From Auanema rhodensis (lineage: Eukaryota > Nematoda > Chromadorea > Rhabditida > Rhabditidae): DNA of 64,000 nt. Below the pieces are notes generated by a model. That model did no database searches and was not told the origin of the DNA. It saw only the letters and a program-made list of their open reading frames with translations. Shown here in pieces: positions 13,594 to 26,921 of the stretch. Positions within the stretch are counted from its first letter, which is position 1. Each line of letters starts with the position of its first letter. The position numbers and the translations under genes were made by a program. The stretch lies in the NCBI GenBank assembly GCA_964057225.1, contig OZ059896.1, positions 4,898,001 through 4,962,000 on the forward strand, written 5' to 3'.

Positions 13594-16130
13594 TCGCTTC
13601 ACGTGAAAGATAAAGAGATGCGGTTTTCAAAATTAGATTCCCCATGTCCATATTAGTCTAAAAACAAAATTTTATTGATATTGGTGCATGGTAACCATGA
13701 CTTTGAAATTTACGTGAACTTTAATTTATGCTAATTAAATGTACACTTGATGTGCACTTGGTATGTAACTCGCTTCACGTGGAAGATAAAGAGATGCGGT
13801 TTTCAAAATTAGATTCCCCATGTCCATATTAGTCTAAAAACAAAATTTTATTGATATTGGTGCATGGTAACCATGACTTTGAAAATTACGTGAACTTTAA
13901 TTTATGCTAATTAAATGTACACTTGATGTGCACTTGGTATGTAACTCGCTTCACGTGGAAGATAAAGAGATGCGGTTTTCAAAATTAGATTCCCCATGTC
14001 CATATTAGTCTAAAAACAAATTTTTATTGATATTGGTGCATGGTAACCATGAGTTTGAAATTTACGTGAACTTTAATTTATGCTAATTAAATGTACACGT
14101 GATGTGCACTTGGTATGTAACTCGCTTCACGTGAAAGATAAAGAGATGCGGTTTTTAAAAATAGATTCTCCATGTCCATATTAGTCTAAAAACAAATTTT
14201 TATTGATATTGGTGCATGGTAACCATGAGTTTGAAATTTACGTGAACTTTAATTTATGCTAATTAAATGTACACGTGATGTGCACTTGGTATGTAACTCG
14301 CTTCACGTGAAAGATAAAGAGATGCGGTTTTCAAAATTAGATTCTCCATGTCCATATTAGTCTAAAAACAAATTTTTATTGATATTGGTGCATGGTAACC
14401 ATGAGTTTGAAATTTACGTGAACTTTAATTTATGCTAATTAAATGTACATGTGATGTGCACTTAGTATGTAACTCGCTTCACGTGAAAGATAAAGAGATG
14501 CGGTTTTCAAAATTAGATTCCTCATGTCCATATTAGTCTAAAAACAAAATTTTATTGATATTGGTGCATGGTAACCATGACTTTGAAATTTACGTGAACT
14601 TTAATTTATGCTAATTAAATGTACACGTGATGTGCACTTGGTATGTAACTCGCTTCACGTGAAAGATAAAGAGATGCGGTTTTCAAAATTAGATTCTCCA
14701 TGTCCATATTAGTCTAAAAACAAATTTTTATTGATATTGGTGCATGGTAACCATGAGTTTGAAATTTACGTGAACTTTAATTTATGCTAATTAAATGTAC
14801 ACGTGATGTGCACTTGGTATGTAACTCGCTTCACGTGAAAGATAAAGAGATGCGGTTTTTAAAAATAGATTCTCCATGTCCATATTAGTCTAAAAACAAA
14901 TTTTTATTGATATTGGTGCATGGTAACCATGAGTTTGAAATTTACGTGAACTTTAATTTATGCTAATTAAATGTACACGTGATGTGCACTTGGTATGTAA
15001 CTCGCTTCACGTGAAAGATAAAGAGATGCGGTTTTTAAAATTAGATTCTCCATGTCCATATTAGTCTAAAAACAAATTTTTATTGATATTGGTGCATGGT
15101 AACCATGAGTTTGAAATTTACGTGAACTTTAATTTATGCTAATTAAATGTACACGTGATGTGCACTTGGTATGTAACTCGCTTCACGTGAAAGATAAAGA
15201 GATGCGGTTTTCAAAATTAGATTCCCCATGTCCATATTAGTCTAAAAACAAAATTTTATTGATATTGGTGCATGGTAACCATGAGTTTGAAATTTACGTG
15301 AACTTTAATTTATGCTAATTAAATGTACACGTGATGTGCACTTGGTATGTAACTCGCTTCACGTGAAAGATAAAGAGATGCGGTTTTTAAAATTAGATTC
15401 TCCATGTCCATATTAGTCTAAAAACAAATTTTTATTGATATTGGTGCATGGTAACCATGAGTTTGAAATTTACGTGAACTTTAATTTATGCTAATTAAAT
15501 GTACACGTGATGTGCACTTGGTATGTAACTCGCTTCACGTGAAAGATAAAGAGATGCGGTTTTTAAAAATAGATTCTCCATGTCCATATTAGTCTAAAAA
15601 CAAATTTTTATTGATATTGGTGCATGGTAACCATGAGTTTGAAATTTACGTGAACTTTAATTTATGCTAATTAAATGTACACGTGATGTGCACTTGGTAT
15701 GTAACTCGCTTCACGTGAAAGATAAAGAGATGCGGTTTTTAAAATTAGATTCTCCATGTCCATATTAGTCTAAAAACAAATTTTTATTGATATTGGTGCA
15801 TGGTAACCATGAGTTTGAAATTTACGTGAACTTTAATTTATGCTAATTAAATGTACACGTGATGTGCACTTGGTATGTAACTCGCTTCACGTGAAAGATA
15901 AAGAGATGCGGTTTTCAAAATTAGATTCCCCATGTCCATATTAGTCTAAAAACAAAATTTTATTGATATTGGTGCATGGTAACCATGAGTTTGAAATTTA
16001 CGTGAACTTTAATTTATGCTAATTAAATGTACACGTGATGTGCACTTGGTATGTAACTCGCTTCACGTGAAAGATAAAGAGATGCGGTTTTTAAAATTAG
16101 ATTCTCCATGTCCATATTAGTCTAAAAACA
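13594..16130 (+). repeat. 21-monomer duplication, plus copy 2
   Basis: Second plus copy of the unit starting at 9900, including the tacacttgatg/cacgtggaag monomers, the ctcatg marker at 14521 and the nested 704-bp sub-repeat at 14855-16130. It is followed by ggttctcaaaatt (16263) and gcgtttttcaaaatt (16437) monomers leading into the HOR domain. Confidence 0.8.
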
Positions 16131-16719
16131 AATTTTTATTGATATTGGTGCATGGTAACCATGAGTTTGAAATTTACGTGAACTTTAATTTATGCTAATT
16201 AAATGTACACGTGATGTGCACTTGGTATGTAACTCGCTTCACGTGAAAAATAAAGAGATGCGGTTCTCAAAATTAGATTCCCCATGTCCATATTAGTCTA
16301 AAAACAAAATTTTATTGATATTGGTGCATGGTAACCATGACTTTGAAATTTACGTGAACTTTAATTTATGCTAATTAAATGTACACGTGATGTGCACTTG
16401 GTATGTAACTCGCTTCACGTGAAAGATAATGAGATGCGTTTTTCAAAATTAGATTCCCCATGTCCATATTAGTCTAAAAACAAATTTTTATTGATATTGG
16501 TGCATGGTAACCATGAGTTTGAAATTTACGTGAACTTTAATTTATGCTAATTAAATGTACACGGGATGTGCACTTGGTATGTAACTCGCTTCACGTGAAA
16601 GATAAAGAGATGCGGTTTTCAAAATTAGATTCCCCATGTCCATATTAGTCTAAAAACAAAATTTTATTGATATTGGTGCATGGTAACCATGAGTTTGAAA
16701 TTTACGTGAACTTTAATTT

Positions 16720-19700
16720 ATGCTAATTAAATGTACACGTGATGTGCACTTGGTATGTAACTCGCTTCACGTGAAAGATAAAGAGATGCGGTTTTTAAAA
16801 ATAGATTCTCCATGTCCATATTACTCTAAAAACAAATTTTTATTGATATTGGTGCATGGTAACCATGAGTTTGAAATTTACGTGAACTTTAATTTATGCT
16901 AATTAAATGTACACGTGATGTGCACTTGGTATGTAACTCGCTTCACGTGAAAGATAAAGAGATGCGGTTTTCAAAATTAGATTCTCCATGTCCATATTAG
17001 TCTAAAAACAAATTTTTATTGATATTGGTGCATGGTAACCATGAGTTTGAAATTTACGTGAACTTTAATTTATGCTAATTAAATGTACACGTGATGTGCA
17101 CTTGGTATGTAACTCGCTTCACGTGAAAGATAAAGAGATGCGGTTTTCAAAATTAGATTCCCCATGTCCATATTAGTCTAAAAACAAAATTTTATTGATA
17201 TTGGTGCATGGTAACCATGACTTTGAAATTTACGTGAACTTTAATTTATGCTAATTAAATGTACACGTGATGTGCACTTGGTATGTAACTCGCTTCACGT
17301 GAAAGATAAAGAGATGCGTTTTTCAAATATAGATTCCCCATGTCCATATTAGTCTAAAAACAAATTTTTATTGATATTGCTGCATGGTAACCATGACTTT
17401 CAAATTTAAGTGAACTTTAATGTATGCTAATTAAATGTACACGTGATGTGCACTTGGTATGTAACTCGCTTCACGTGAAAGATAAAGAGATGCGGTTTTG
17501 AAAATTAGATTCCCCATGTCCATATTAGTCTAAAAACAAAATTTTATTGATATTGGTGCATGGTAACCATGACTTTGAAATTTACGTGAACTTTAATTTA
17601 TGCTAATTAAATGTACACGTGATGTGCACTTGGTATGTAACTCGCTTCACGTGAAAGATAAAGAGATGCGGTTTTTAAAAATAGATTCTCCATGTCCATA
17701 TTACTCTAAAAACAAATTTTTATTGATATTGGTGCATGGTAACCATGAGTTTGAAATTTACGTGAACTTTAATTTATGCTAATTAAATGTACACGTGATG
17801 TGCACTTGGTATGTAACTCGCTTCACGTGAAAGATAAAGAGATGCGGTTTTCAAAATTAGATTCTCCATGTCCATATTAGTCTAAAAACAAATTTTTATT
17901 GATATTGGTGCATGGTAACCATGAGTTTGAAATTTACGTGAACTTTAATTTATGCTAATTAAATGTACACGTGATGTGCACTTGGTATGTAACTCGCTTC
18001 ACGTGAAAGATAAAGAGATGCGGTTTTCAAAATTAGATTCCCCATGTCTATATTAGTCTAAAAACAAAATTTTATTGATATTGGTGCATGGTAACCATGA
18101 CTTTGAAATTTACGTGAACTTTAATTTATGCTAATTAAATGTACACGTGATGTGCACTTGGTATGTAACTCGCTTCACGTGAAAGATAAAGAGATGCGGT
18201 TTTTAAAATTAGATTCTCCATGTCCATATTAGTCTAAAAACAAATTTTTATTGATATTGGTGTATGGTAACCATGAGTTTGAAATTTACGTGAACTTTAA
18301 TTTATGCTAATTAAATGTACACGTGATGTGCACTTGGTATGTAACTCGCTTCACGTGAAAAATAAAGAGATGCGGTTTTCAAAATTAGATTCCCCATGTC
18401 CATATTAGTCTAAAAACAAAATTTTATTGATATTGGTGCATGGTAACCATGACTTTGAAATTTACGTGAACTTTAATTTATGCTAATTAAATGTACACGT
18501 GATGTGCACTTGGTATGTAACTCGCTTCACGTGAAAGATAAAGAGATGCGGTTTTCATAATTAGATTCCCCATGTCCATATTAGTCTAAAAACAAAATTT
18601 TATTGATATTGGTGCATGGTAACCATGACTTTGAAATTTACGTGAACTTTGATTTATGCTAATTAAATGTACACGTGATGTGCACTTGGTATGTAACTCG
18701 CTTCACGTGAAAGATAAAGAGATGCGTTTTTCAAATATAGATTCCCCATGTCCATATTAGTCTAAAAATAAATTTTTATTGATATTGGTGCATGGTAACC
18801 ATGAGTTTGAAATTTACGTGAACTTTAATTTATGCTAATTAAATGTACACGGGATGTGCACTTGGTATGTAACTCGCTTCACGTGAAAGATAAAGAGATG
18901 CGGTTTTCAAAATTAGATTCCCCATGTCCATATTAGTCTAAAAACAAAATTTTATTGATATTGCTGCATGGTAACCATGACTTTCAAATTTAAGTGAACT
19001 TTAATTTATGCTAATTAAATGTACACGTGATGTGCACTTGGTATGTAACTCGCTTCACGTGAAAGATAAAGAGATGCGGTTTTGAAAATTAGATTCCCCA
19101 TGTCCATATTAGTCTAAAAACAAATTTTTATTGATATTGGTGCATGGTAACCATGACTTTGAAATTTAAGTGAACTTTAATTTATGCTAATTAAATGTAC
19201 ACGTGATGTGCACTTGGTATGTAACTCGCACGTGAAAGATAAAGAGATGCGGTTTTCAAAATTAGATTCCCCATGTCCATATTAGTCTAAAAACAAAATT
19301 GTATTGATATTGGTGCATGGTAACCATGAGTTTGAAATTTACGTGAACTTTAATTTATGCTAATTAAATGTACACGTGATGTGCACTTGGTATGTAACTC
19401 GCTTCACGTGAAAGATAAAGAGATGCGGTTTTCAAAATTAGATTCTCCATGTCCATATTAGTCTAAAAACAAATTTTTATTGATATTGGTGCATGGTAAC
19501 CATGAGTTTGAAATTTACGTGAACTTTAATTTATGCTAATTAAATGTACACGTGATGTGCACTTGGTATGTAACTCGATTCACGTGAAAGATAAAGAGAT
19601 GCGGTTTTCAAAATTAGATTCCCCATGTCCATATTAGTCTAAAAACAAAATTTTATTGATATTGGTGCATGGTAACCATGACTTTGAAATTTACGTGAAC

Positions 19701-22524
19701 TTTAATTTATGCTAATTAAATGTACACGTGATGTGCACTTGGTATGTAACTCGCTTCACGTGAAAGATAAAGAGATGCGGTTTTCAAAATTAGATTCTCC
19801 ATGTCCATATTAGTCTAAAAACAAATTTTTATTGATATTGGTGCATGGTAACCATGAGTTTGAAATTTACGTGAACTTTAATTTATGCTAATTAAATGTA
19901 CACTTGATGTGCACTTGGTATGTAACTCGCTTCACGTGGAAGATAAAGAGATGCGGTTTTCAAAATTAGATTCCCCATGTCCATATTAGTCTAAAAACAA
20001 AATTTTATTGATATTGGTGCATGGTAACCATGACTTTGAAATTTACGTGAACTTTAATTTATGCTAATTAAATGTACACGTGATGTGCACTTGGTATGTA
20101 ACTCGCTTCACGTGAAGAATAAAGAGATGCGGTTTTCAAAATTAGATTCCCCATGTCCATATTAGTCTAAAAACAAAATTTTATTGATATTGGTGCATGG
20201 TAACCATGACTTTGAAATTTACGTGAACTTTAATTTATGCTAATTAAATGTACACGTGATGTGCACTTGGTATGTAACTCGCTTCACGTGAAAGATAAAG
20301 AGATGCGGTTTTCATAATTAGATTCTCCATGTCCATATTAGTCTAAAAACAAATTTTTATTGATATTGGTTCATGGTAACCATGAGTTTGAAATTTACGT
20401 GAACTTTAATTTATGCTAATTAAATGTACACGTGATGTGCACTTGGTATGTAACTCGCTTCACGTGAAAGATAAAGAGATGCGGTTTTCAAAATTAGATT
20501 CCCCATGTCCATATTAGTCTAAAAACAAAATTTTATTGATATTGGTGCATGGTAACCATGACTTTGAAATTTACGTGAACTTTAATTTATGCTAATTAAA
20601 TGTACACGTGATGTGCACTTGGTATGTAACTCGCTTCACGTGAAAGATAAAGAGATGCGTTTTTCAAAATTAGATTCCCCATGTCCATATTAGTCTAAAA
20701 ACAAATTTTTATTGATATTGGTGCATGGTAACCATGAGTTTGAAATTTATGTGAACTTTAATTTATGCTAATTAAATGTACACGTGATGTGCACTTGGTA
20801 TGTAACTCGCTTCACGTGAAAGATAAAGAGATGCGGTTTTCAAAATTAGATTCCCCATGTCCATATTAGTCTAAAAACAAAATTTTATTGATATTGATGC
20901 ATGGTAACCATGACTTTGAAATTTAAGTGAACTTTAATTTATGCTAATTAAATGTACACGTGATGTGCACTTGGTATGTAACTCGCTTCACGTGAAAGAT
21001 AAAGAGATGCGGTTTTCAAAATTAGATTCCCCATGTCCATATTAGTCTAAAAACAAATTTTTATTGATATTGGTTCATGGTAACCATGAGTTTGAAATTT
21101 ACGTGAACTTTAATTTATGCTAATTAAATGTACACGTGATGTGCACTTGGTATGTAACTCGCTTCACGTGAAAGATAAAGAGATGCGGTTTTCAAAATTA
21201 GATTCCCCATGTCCATATTAGTCTAAAAACAAAATTTTATTGATATTGGTGCATGGTAACCATGACTTTGAAATTTACGTGAACTTTAATTTATGCTAAT
21301 TAAATGTACACGTGATGTGCACTTGGTATGTAACTCGCTTCACGTGAAAGATAAAGAGATGCGGTTTTTAAAATTAGATTCTCCATGTCCATATTAGTCT
21401 AAAAACAAATTTTTATTGATATTGGTATATGGTAACCATGAGTTTGAAATTTACGTGAACTTTAATTTATGCTAATTAAATGTACACGTGATGTGCACTT
21501 GGTATGTAACTCGCTTCACGTGAAAAATAAAGAGATGCGGTTTTCAAAATTAGATTCCCCATGTCCATATTAGTCTAAAAACAAAATTTTATTGATATTG
21601 GTGCATGGTAACCATGACTTTGAAATTTACGTGAACTTTAATTTATGCTAATTAAATGTACACGTGATGTGCACTTGGTATGTAACTCGCTTCACGTGAA
21701 AGATAAAGAGATGCGGTTTTCATAATTAGATTCCCCATGTCCATATTAGTCTAAAAACAAAATTTTATTGATATTGGTGCATGGTAACCATGACTTTGAA
21801 ATTTACGTGAACTTTGATTTATGCTAATTAAATGTACACGTGATGTGCACTTGGTATGTAACTCGCTTCACGTGAAAGATAAAGAGATGCGTTTTTCAAA
21901 TATAGATTCCCCATGTCCATATTAGTCTAAAAACAAATTTTTATTGATATTGGTGCATGGTAACCATGAGTTTGAAATTTACGTGAACTTTAATTTATGC
22001 TAATTAAATGTACACGGGATGTGCACTTGGTATGTAACTCGCTTCACGTGAAAGATAAAGAGATGCGGTTTTCAAAATTAGATTCCCCATGTCCATATTA
22101 GTCTAAAAACAAAATTTTATTGATATTGCTGCATGGTAACCATGACTTTCAAATTTAAGTGAACTTTAATTTATGCTAATTAAATGTACACGTGATGTGC
22201 ACTTGGTATGTAACTCGCTTCACGTGGAAGATAAAGAGATGCGGTTTTGAAAATTAGATTCCCCATGTCCATATTAGTCTAAAAACAAATTTTTATTGAT
22301 ATTGGTGCATGGTAACCATGACTTTGAAATTTACGTGAACTTTAATTTATGCTAATTAAATGTACACGGGATGTGCACTTGGTATGTAACTCGCTTCACG
22401 TGAAAGATAAAGAGATGCGGTTTTCAAAATTAGATTCCCCATGTCCATATTAGTCTAAAAACAAAATTTTATTGATATTGGTGCATGGTAACCATGAGTT
22501 TGAAATTTACGTGAACTTTAATTT
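16720..22524 (+). repeat. 25-mer HOR, expanded first copy (33 monomers, 5,805 bp)
   Basis: It starts with the ttactct monomer that opens every copy of the 4.4-kb HOR and has the second such monomer 880 bp later (17600). Relative to the standard copy it is eight monomers longer. The series gaaaaataaag, cataattag, ctttgattt, gcgtttttcaaatatag, acgggatg, attgctg appears at 18357-18980 and again at 21522-22130, a lag of 3,165 bp (18 monomers minus 3 bp). The unit with the 3-bp deletion, tcgcacg, is at 19226. Part of this copy is also the right arm of palindrome 1. Confidence 0.8.
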
Positions 22525-25500
22525 ATGCTAATTAAATGTACACGTGATGTGCACTTGGTATGTAACTCGCTTCACGTGAAAGATAAAGAGATGCGGTTTT
22601 TAAAAATAGATTCTCCATGTCCATATTACTCTAAAAACAAATTTTTATTGAAATTGGTGCATGGTAACCATGAGTTTGAAATTTACGTGAACTTTAATTT
22701 ATGCTAATTAAATGTACACGTGATGTGCACTTGGTATGTAACTCGCTTCACGTGAAAGATAAAGAGATGCGGTTTTCAAAATTAGATTCTCCATGTCCAT
22801 ATTAGTCTAAAAACAAATTTTTATTGATATTGGTGCATGGTAACCATGAGTTTGAAATTTACGTGAACTTTAATTTATGCTAATTAAATGTACACGTGAT
22901 GTGCACTTGGTATGTAACTCGCTTCACGTGAAAGATAAAGAGATGCGGTTTTGAAAATTAGATTCCCCATGTCCATATTAGTCTAAAAACAAAATTTTAT
23001 TGATATTGGTGCATGGTAACCATGACTTTGAAATTTACGTGAACTTTAATTTATGCTAATTAAATGTACACGTGATGTGCACTTGGTATGTAACTCGCTT
23101 CACGTGAAAGATAAAGAGATGCGTTTTTCAAATATAGATTCCCCATGTCCATATTAGTCTAAAAACAAATTTTTATTGATATTGCTGCATGGTAACCATG
23201 ACTTTCAAATTTAAGTGAACTTTAATGTATGCTAATTAAATGTACACGTGATGTGCACTTGGTATGTAACTCGCTTCACGTGAAAGATAAAGAGATGCGG
23301 TTTTGAAAATTAGATTCCCCATGTCCATATTAGTCTAAAAACAAATTTTTATTGATATTCGTGCATGGTAACCATGACTTTGAAATTTACGTGAACTTTA
23401 ATTTATGCTAATTAAATGTACACGTGATGTGCACTTGGTATGTAACTCGCTTCACGTGAAAGATAAAGAGATGCGGTTTTTAAAAATAGATTCTCCATGT
23501 CCATATTACTCTAAAAACAAATTTTTATTGATATTGGTGCATGGTAACCATGAGTTTGAAATTTACGTGAACTTTAATTTATGCTAATTAAATGTACACG
23601 TGATGTGCACTTGGTATGTAACTCGCTTCACGTGAAAGATAAAGAGATGCGGTTTTCAAAATTAGATTCTCCATGTCCATATTAGTCTAAAAACAAATTT
23701 TTATTGATATTGGTGCATGGTAACCATGAGTTTGAAATTTACGTGAACTTTAATTTATGCTAATTAAATGTACACGTGATGTGCACTTGGTATGTAACTC
23801 GCTTCACGTGAAAGATAAAGAGATGCGGTTTTCAAAATTAGATTCCCCATGTCCATATTAGTCTAAAAACAAAATTTTATTGATATTGGTGCATGGTAAC
23901 CATGACTTTGAAATTTACGTGAACTTTAATTTATGCTAATTAAATGTACACGTGATGTGCACTTGGTATGTAACTCGCTTCACGTGAAAGATAAAGAGAT
24001 GCGGTTTTTAAAATTAGATTCTCCATGTCCATATTAGTCTAAAAACAAATTTTTATTGATATTGGTGTATGGTAACCATGAGTTTGAAATTTACGTGAAC
24101 TTTAATTTATGCTAATTAAATGTACACGTGATGTGCACTTGGTATGTAACTCGCTTCACGTGAAAAATAAAGAGATGCGGTTTTCAAAATTAGATTCCCC
24201 ATGTCCATATTAGTCTAAAAACAAAATTTTATTGATATTGGTGCATGGTAACCATGACTTTGAAATTTACGTGAACTTTAATTTATGCTAATTAAATGTA
24301 CACGTGATGTGCACTTGGTATGTAACTCGCTTCACGTGAAAGATAAAGAGATGCGGTTTTCATAATTAGATTCCCCATGTCCATATTAGTCTAAAAACAA
24401 AATTTTATTGATATTGGTGCATGGTAACCATGACTTTGAAATTTACGTGAACTTTGATTTATGCTAATTAAATGTACACGTGATGTGCACTTGGTATGTA
24501 ACTCGCTTCACGTGAAAGATAAAGAGATGCGTTTTTCAAATATAGATTCCCCATGTCCATATTAGTCTAAAAACAAATTTTTATTGATATTGGTGCATGG
24601 TAACCATGAGTTTGAAATTTACGTGAACTTTAATTTATGCTAATTAAATGTACACGGGATGTGCACTTGGTATGTAACTCGCTTCACGTGAAAGATAAAG
24701 AGATGCGGTTTTCAAAATTAGATTCCCCATGTCCATATTAGTCTAAAAACAAAATTTTATTGATATTGCTGCATGGTAACCATGACTTTCAAATTTAAGT
24801 GAACTTTAATTTATGCTAATTAAATGTACACGTGATGTGCACTTGGTATGTAACTCGCTTCACGTGAAAGATAAAGAGATGCGGTTTTGAAAATTAGATT
24901 CCCCATGTCCATATTAGTCTAAAAACAAATTTTTATTGATATTGGTGCATGGTAACCATGACTTTGAAATTTAAGTGAACTTTAATTTATGCTAATTAAA
25001 TGTACACGTGATGTGCACTTGGTATGTAACTCGCACGTGAAAGATAAAGAGATGCGGTTTTCAAAATTAGATTCCCCATGTCCATATTAGTCTAAAAACA
25101 AAATTGTATTGATATTGGTGCATGGTAACCATGAGTTTGAAATTTACGTGAACTTTAATTTATGCTAATTAAATGTACACGTGATGTGCACTTGGTATGT
25201 AACTCGCTTCACGTGAAAGATAAAGAGATGCGGTTTTCAAAATTAGATTCTCCATGTCCATATTAGTCTAAAAACAAATTTTTATTGATATTGGTGCATG
25301 GTAACCATGAGTTTGAAATTTACGTGAACTTTAATTTATGCTAATTAAATGTACACGTGATGTGCACTTGGTATGTAACTCGATTCACGTGAAAGATAAA
25401 GAGATGCGGTTTTTAAAAATAGATTCTCCATGTCCATATTACTCTAAAAACAAATTTTTATTGATATTGGTGTATGGTAACCATGAGTTTGAAGTTTACG

Positions 25501-26921
25501 TGAACTTTAATTTATGCTAATTAAATGTACACGTGATGTGCACTTGGTATGTAACTCGCTTCACGTGAAAGATAAAGAGATGCGGTTTTCAAAATTAGAT
25601 TCCCCATGTCCATATTAGTCTAAAAACAAAATTTCATTGATATTGGTGCATGGTAACCATGACTTTGAAATTTACGTGAACTTTAATTTATGCTAATTAA
25701 ATGTACACGTGATGTGCACTTGGTATGTAACTCGCTTCACGTGAAAAATAAAGAGATGCGGTTTTCAAAATTAGATTCCCCATGTCCATATTAGTCTAAA
25801 AACAAAATTTTATTGATATTGGTGCATGGTAACCATGACTTTGAAATTTACGTGAACTTTAATTTATGCTAATTAAATGTACACGTGATGTGCACTTGGT
25901 ATGTAACTCGCTTCACGTGAAAGATAAAGAGATGCGGTTTTCATAATTAGATTCTCCATGTCCATATTAGTCTAAAAACAAATTTTTATTGATATTGGTT
26001 CATGGTAACCATGAGTTTGAAATTTACGTGAACTTTAATTTATGCTAATTAAATGTACACGTGATGTGCACTTGGTATGTAACTCGCTTCACGTGAAAGA
26101 TAAAGAGATGCGGTTTTCAAAATTAGATTCCCCATGTCCATATTAGTCTAAAAACAAAATTTTATTGATATTGGTGCATGGTAACCATGACTTTGAAATT
26201 TACGTGAACTTTAATTTATGCTAATTAAATGTACACGTGATGTGCACTTGGTATGTAACTCGCTTCACGTGAAAGATAAAGAGATGCGTTTTTCAAAATT
26301 AGATTCCCCATGTCCATATTAGTCTAAAAACAAATTTTTATTGATATTGGTGCATGGTAACCATGAGTTTGAAATTTATGTGAACTTTAATTTATGCTAA
26401 TTAAATGTACACGTGATGTGCACTTGGTATGTAACTCGCTTCACGTGAAAGATAAAGAGATGCGGTTTTCAAAATTAGATTCCCCATGTCCATATTAGTC
26501 TAAAAACAAAATTTTATTGATATTGATGCATGGTAACCATGACTTTGAAATTTAAGTGAACTTTAATTTATGCTAATTAAATGTACACGTGATGTGCACT
26601 TGGTATGTAACTCGCTTCACGTGAAAGATAAAGAGATGCGGTTTTCAAAATTAGATTCCCCATGTCCATATTAGTCTAAAAACAAATTTTTATTGATATT
26701 GGTGCATGGTAACCATGAGTTTGAAATTTACGTGAACTTTAATTTATGCTAATTAAATGTACACGGGATGTGCACTTGGTATGTAACTCGCTTCACGTGA
26801 AAGATAAAGAGATGCGGTTTTCAAAATTAGATTCCCCATGTCCATATTAGTCTAAAAACAAAATTTTATTGATATTGGTGCATGGTAACCATGAGTTTGA
26901 AATTTACGTGAACTTTAATTT
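22525..26921 (+). repeat. 25-mer HOR, copy 2 (4,397 bp)
   Basis: A standard copy of 25 monomers minus 3 bp. Ordered markers: ttactct monomers at 22525 and 23405, gtgtatgg (24067), gaaaaataaag (24163), cataattag (24361), ctttgattt (24452), acgggatg (24655), attgctg (24767), tcgcacg (25031), aattgtattg (25103), cgattcacg (25381), caaaatttcattg (25627), tttatgtgaac (26375), gatgcatgg (26525) and acgggatg (26763). A private change, gaaattgg at about 22649, separates it from the other copies. Confidence 0.85.

Larger units (their letters stand above)
10349..20422 (+). repeat. Right arm of palindrome 1
   Basis: Reverse complement of 1-9898 apart from rare substitutions and one discordant patch. 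In the patch, two monomers of the left arm (about 366-717) are replaced by three in the right arm (about 19570-20100). Beyond it the mirror resumes: tgaagaataa at 20113 pairs with ttattcttca at 301, and cataattag with ggttcatgg at 20313-20375 pairs with the first 120 bases of the window. Confidence 0.9.

Noticed and set aside
22525-22707. Recurrent 60-codon open frames (532-714, 2465-2647, 3345-3527, 16720-16902, 22525-22707, 40820-41002, 57835-58017 and others) as a family of small proteins
   Set aside because: They are one satellite monomer read through. Most monomers have a TAG stop in tattagtct in this frame; tattactct or tatgagtct variants remove it, and the frame then runs until a TAA in the next monomer. 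They lie on whichever strand the array faces, have no promoter or ribosome-entry context and no recognisable domain, and spread with the HOR.
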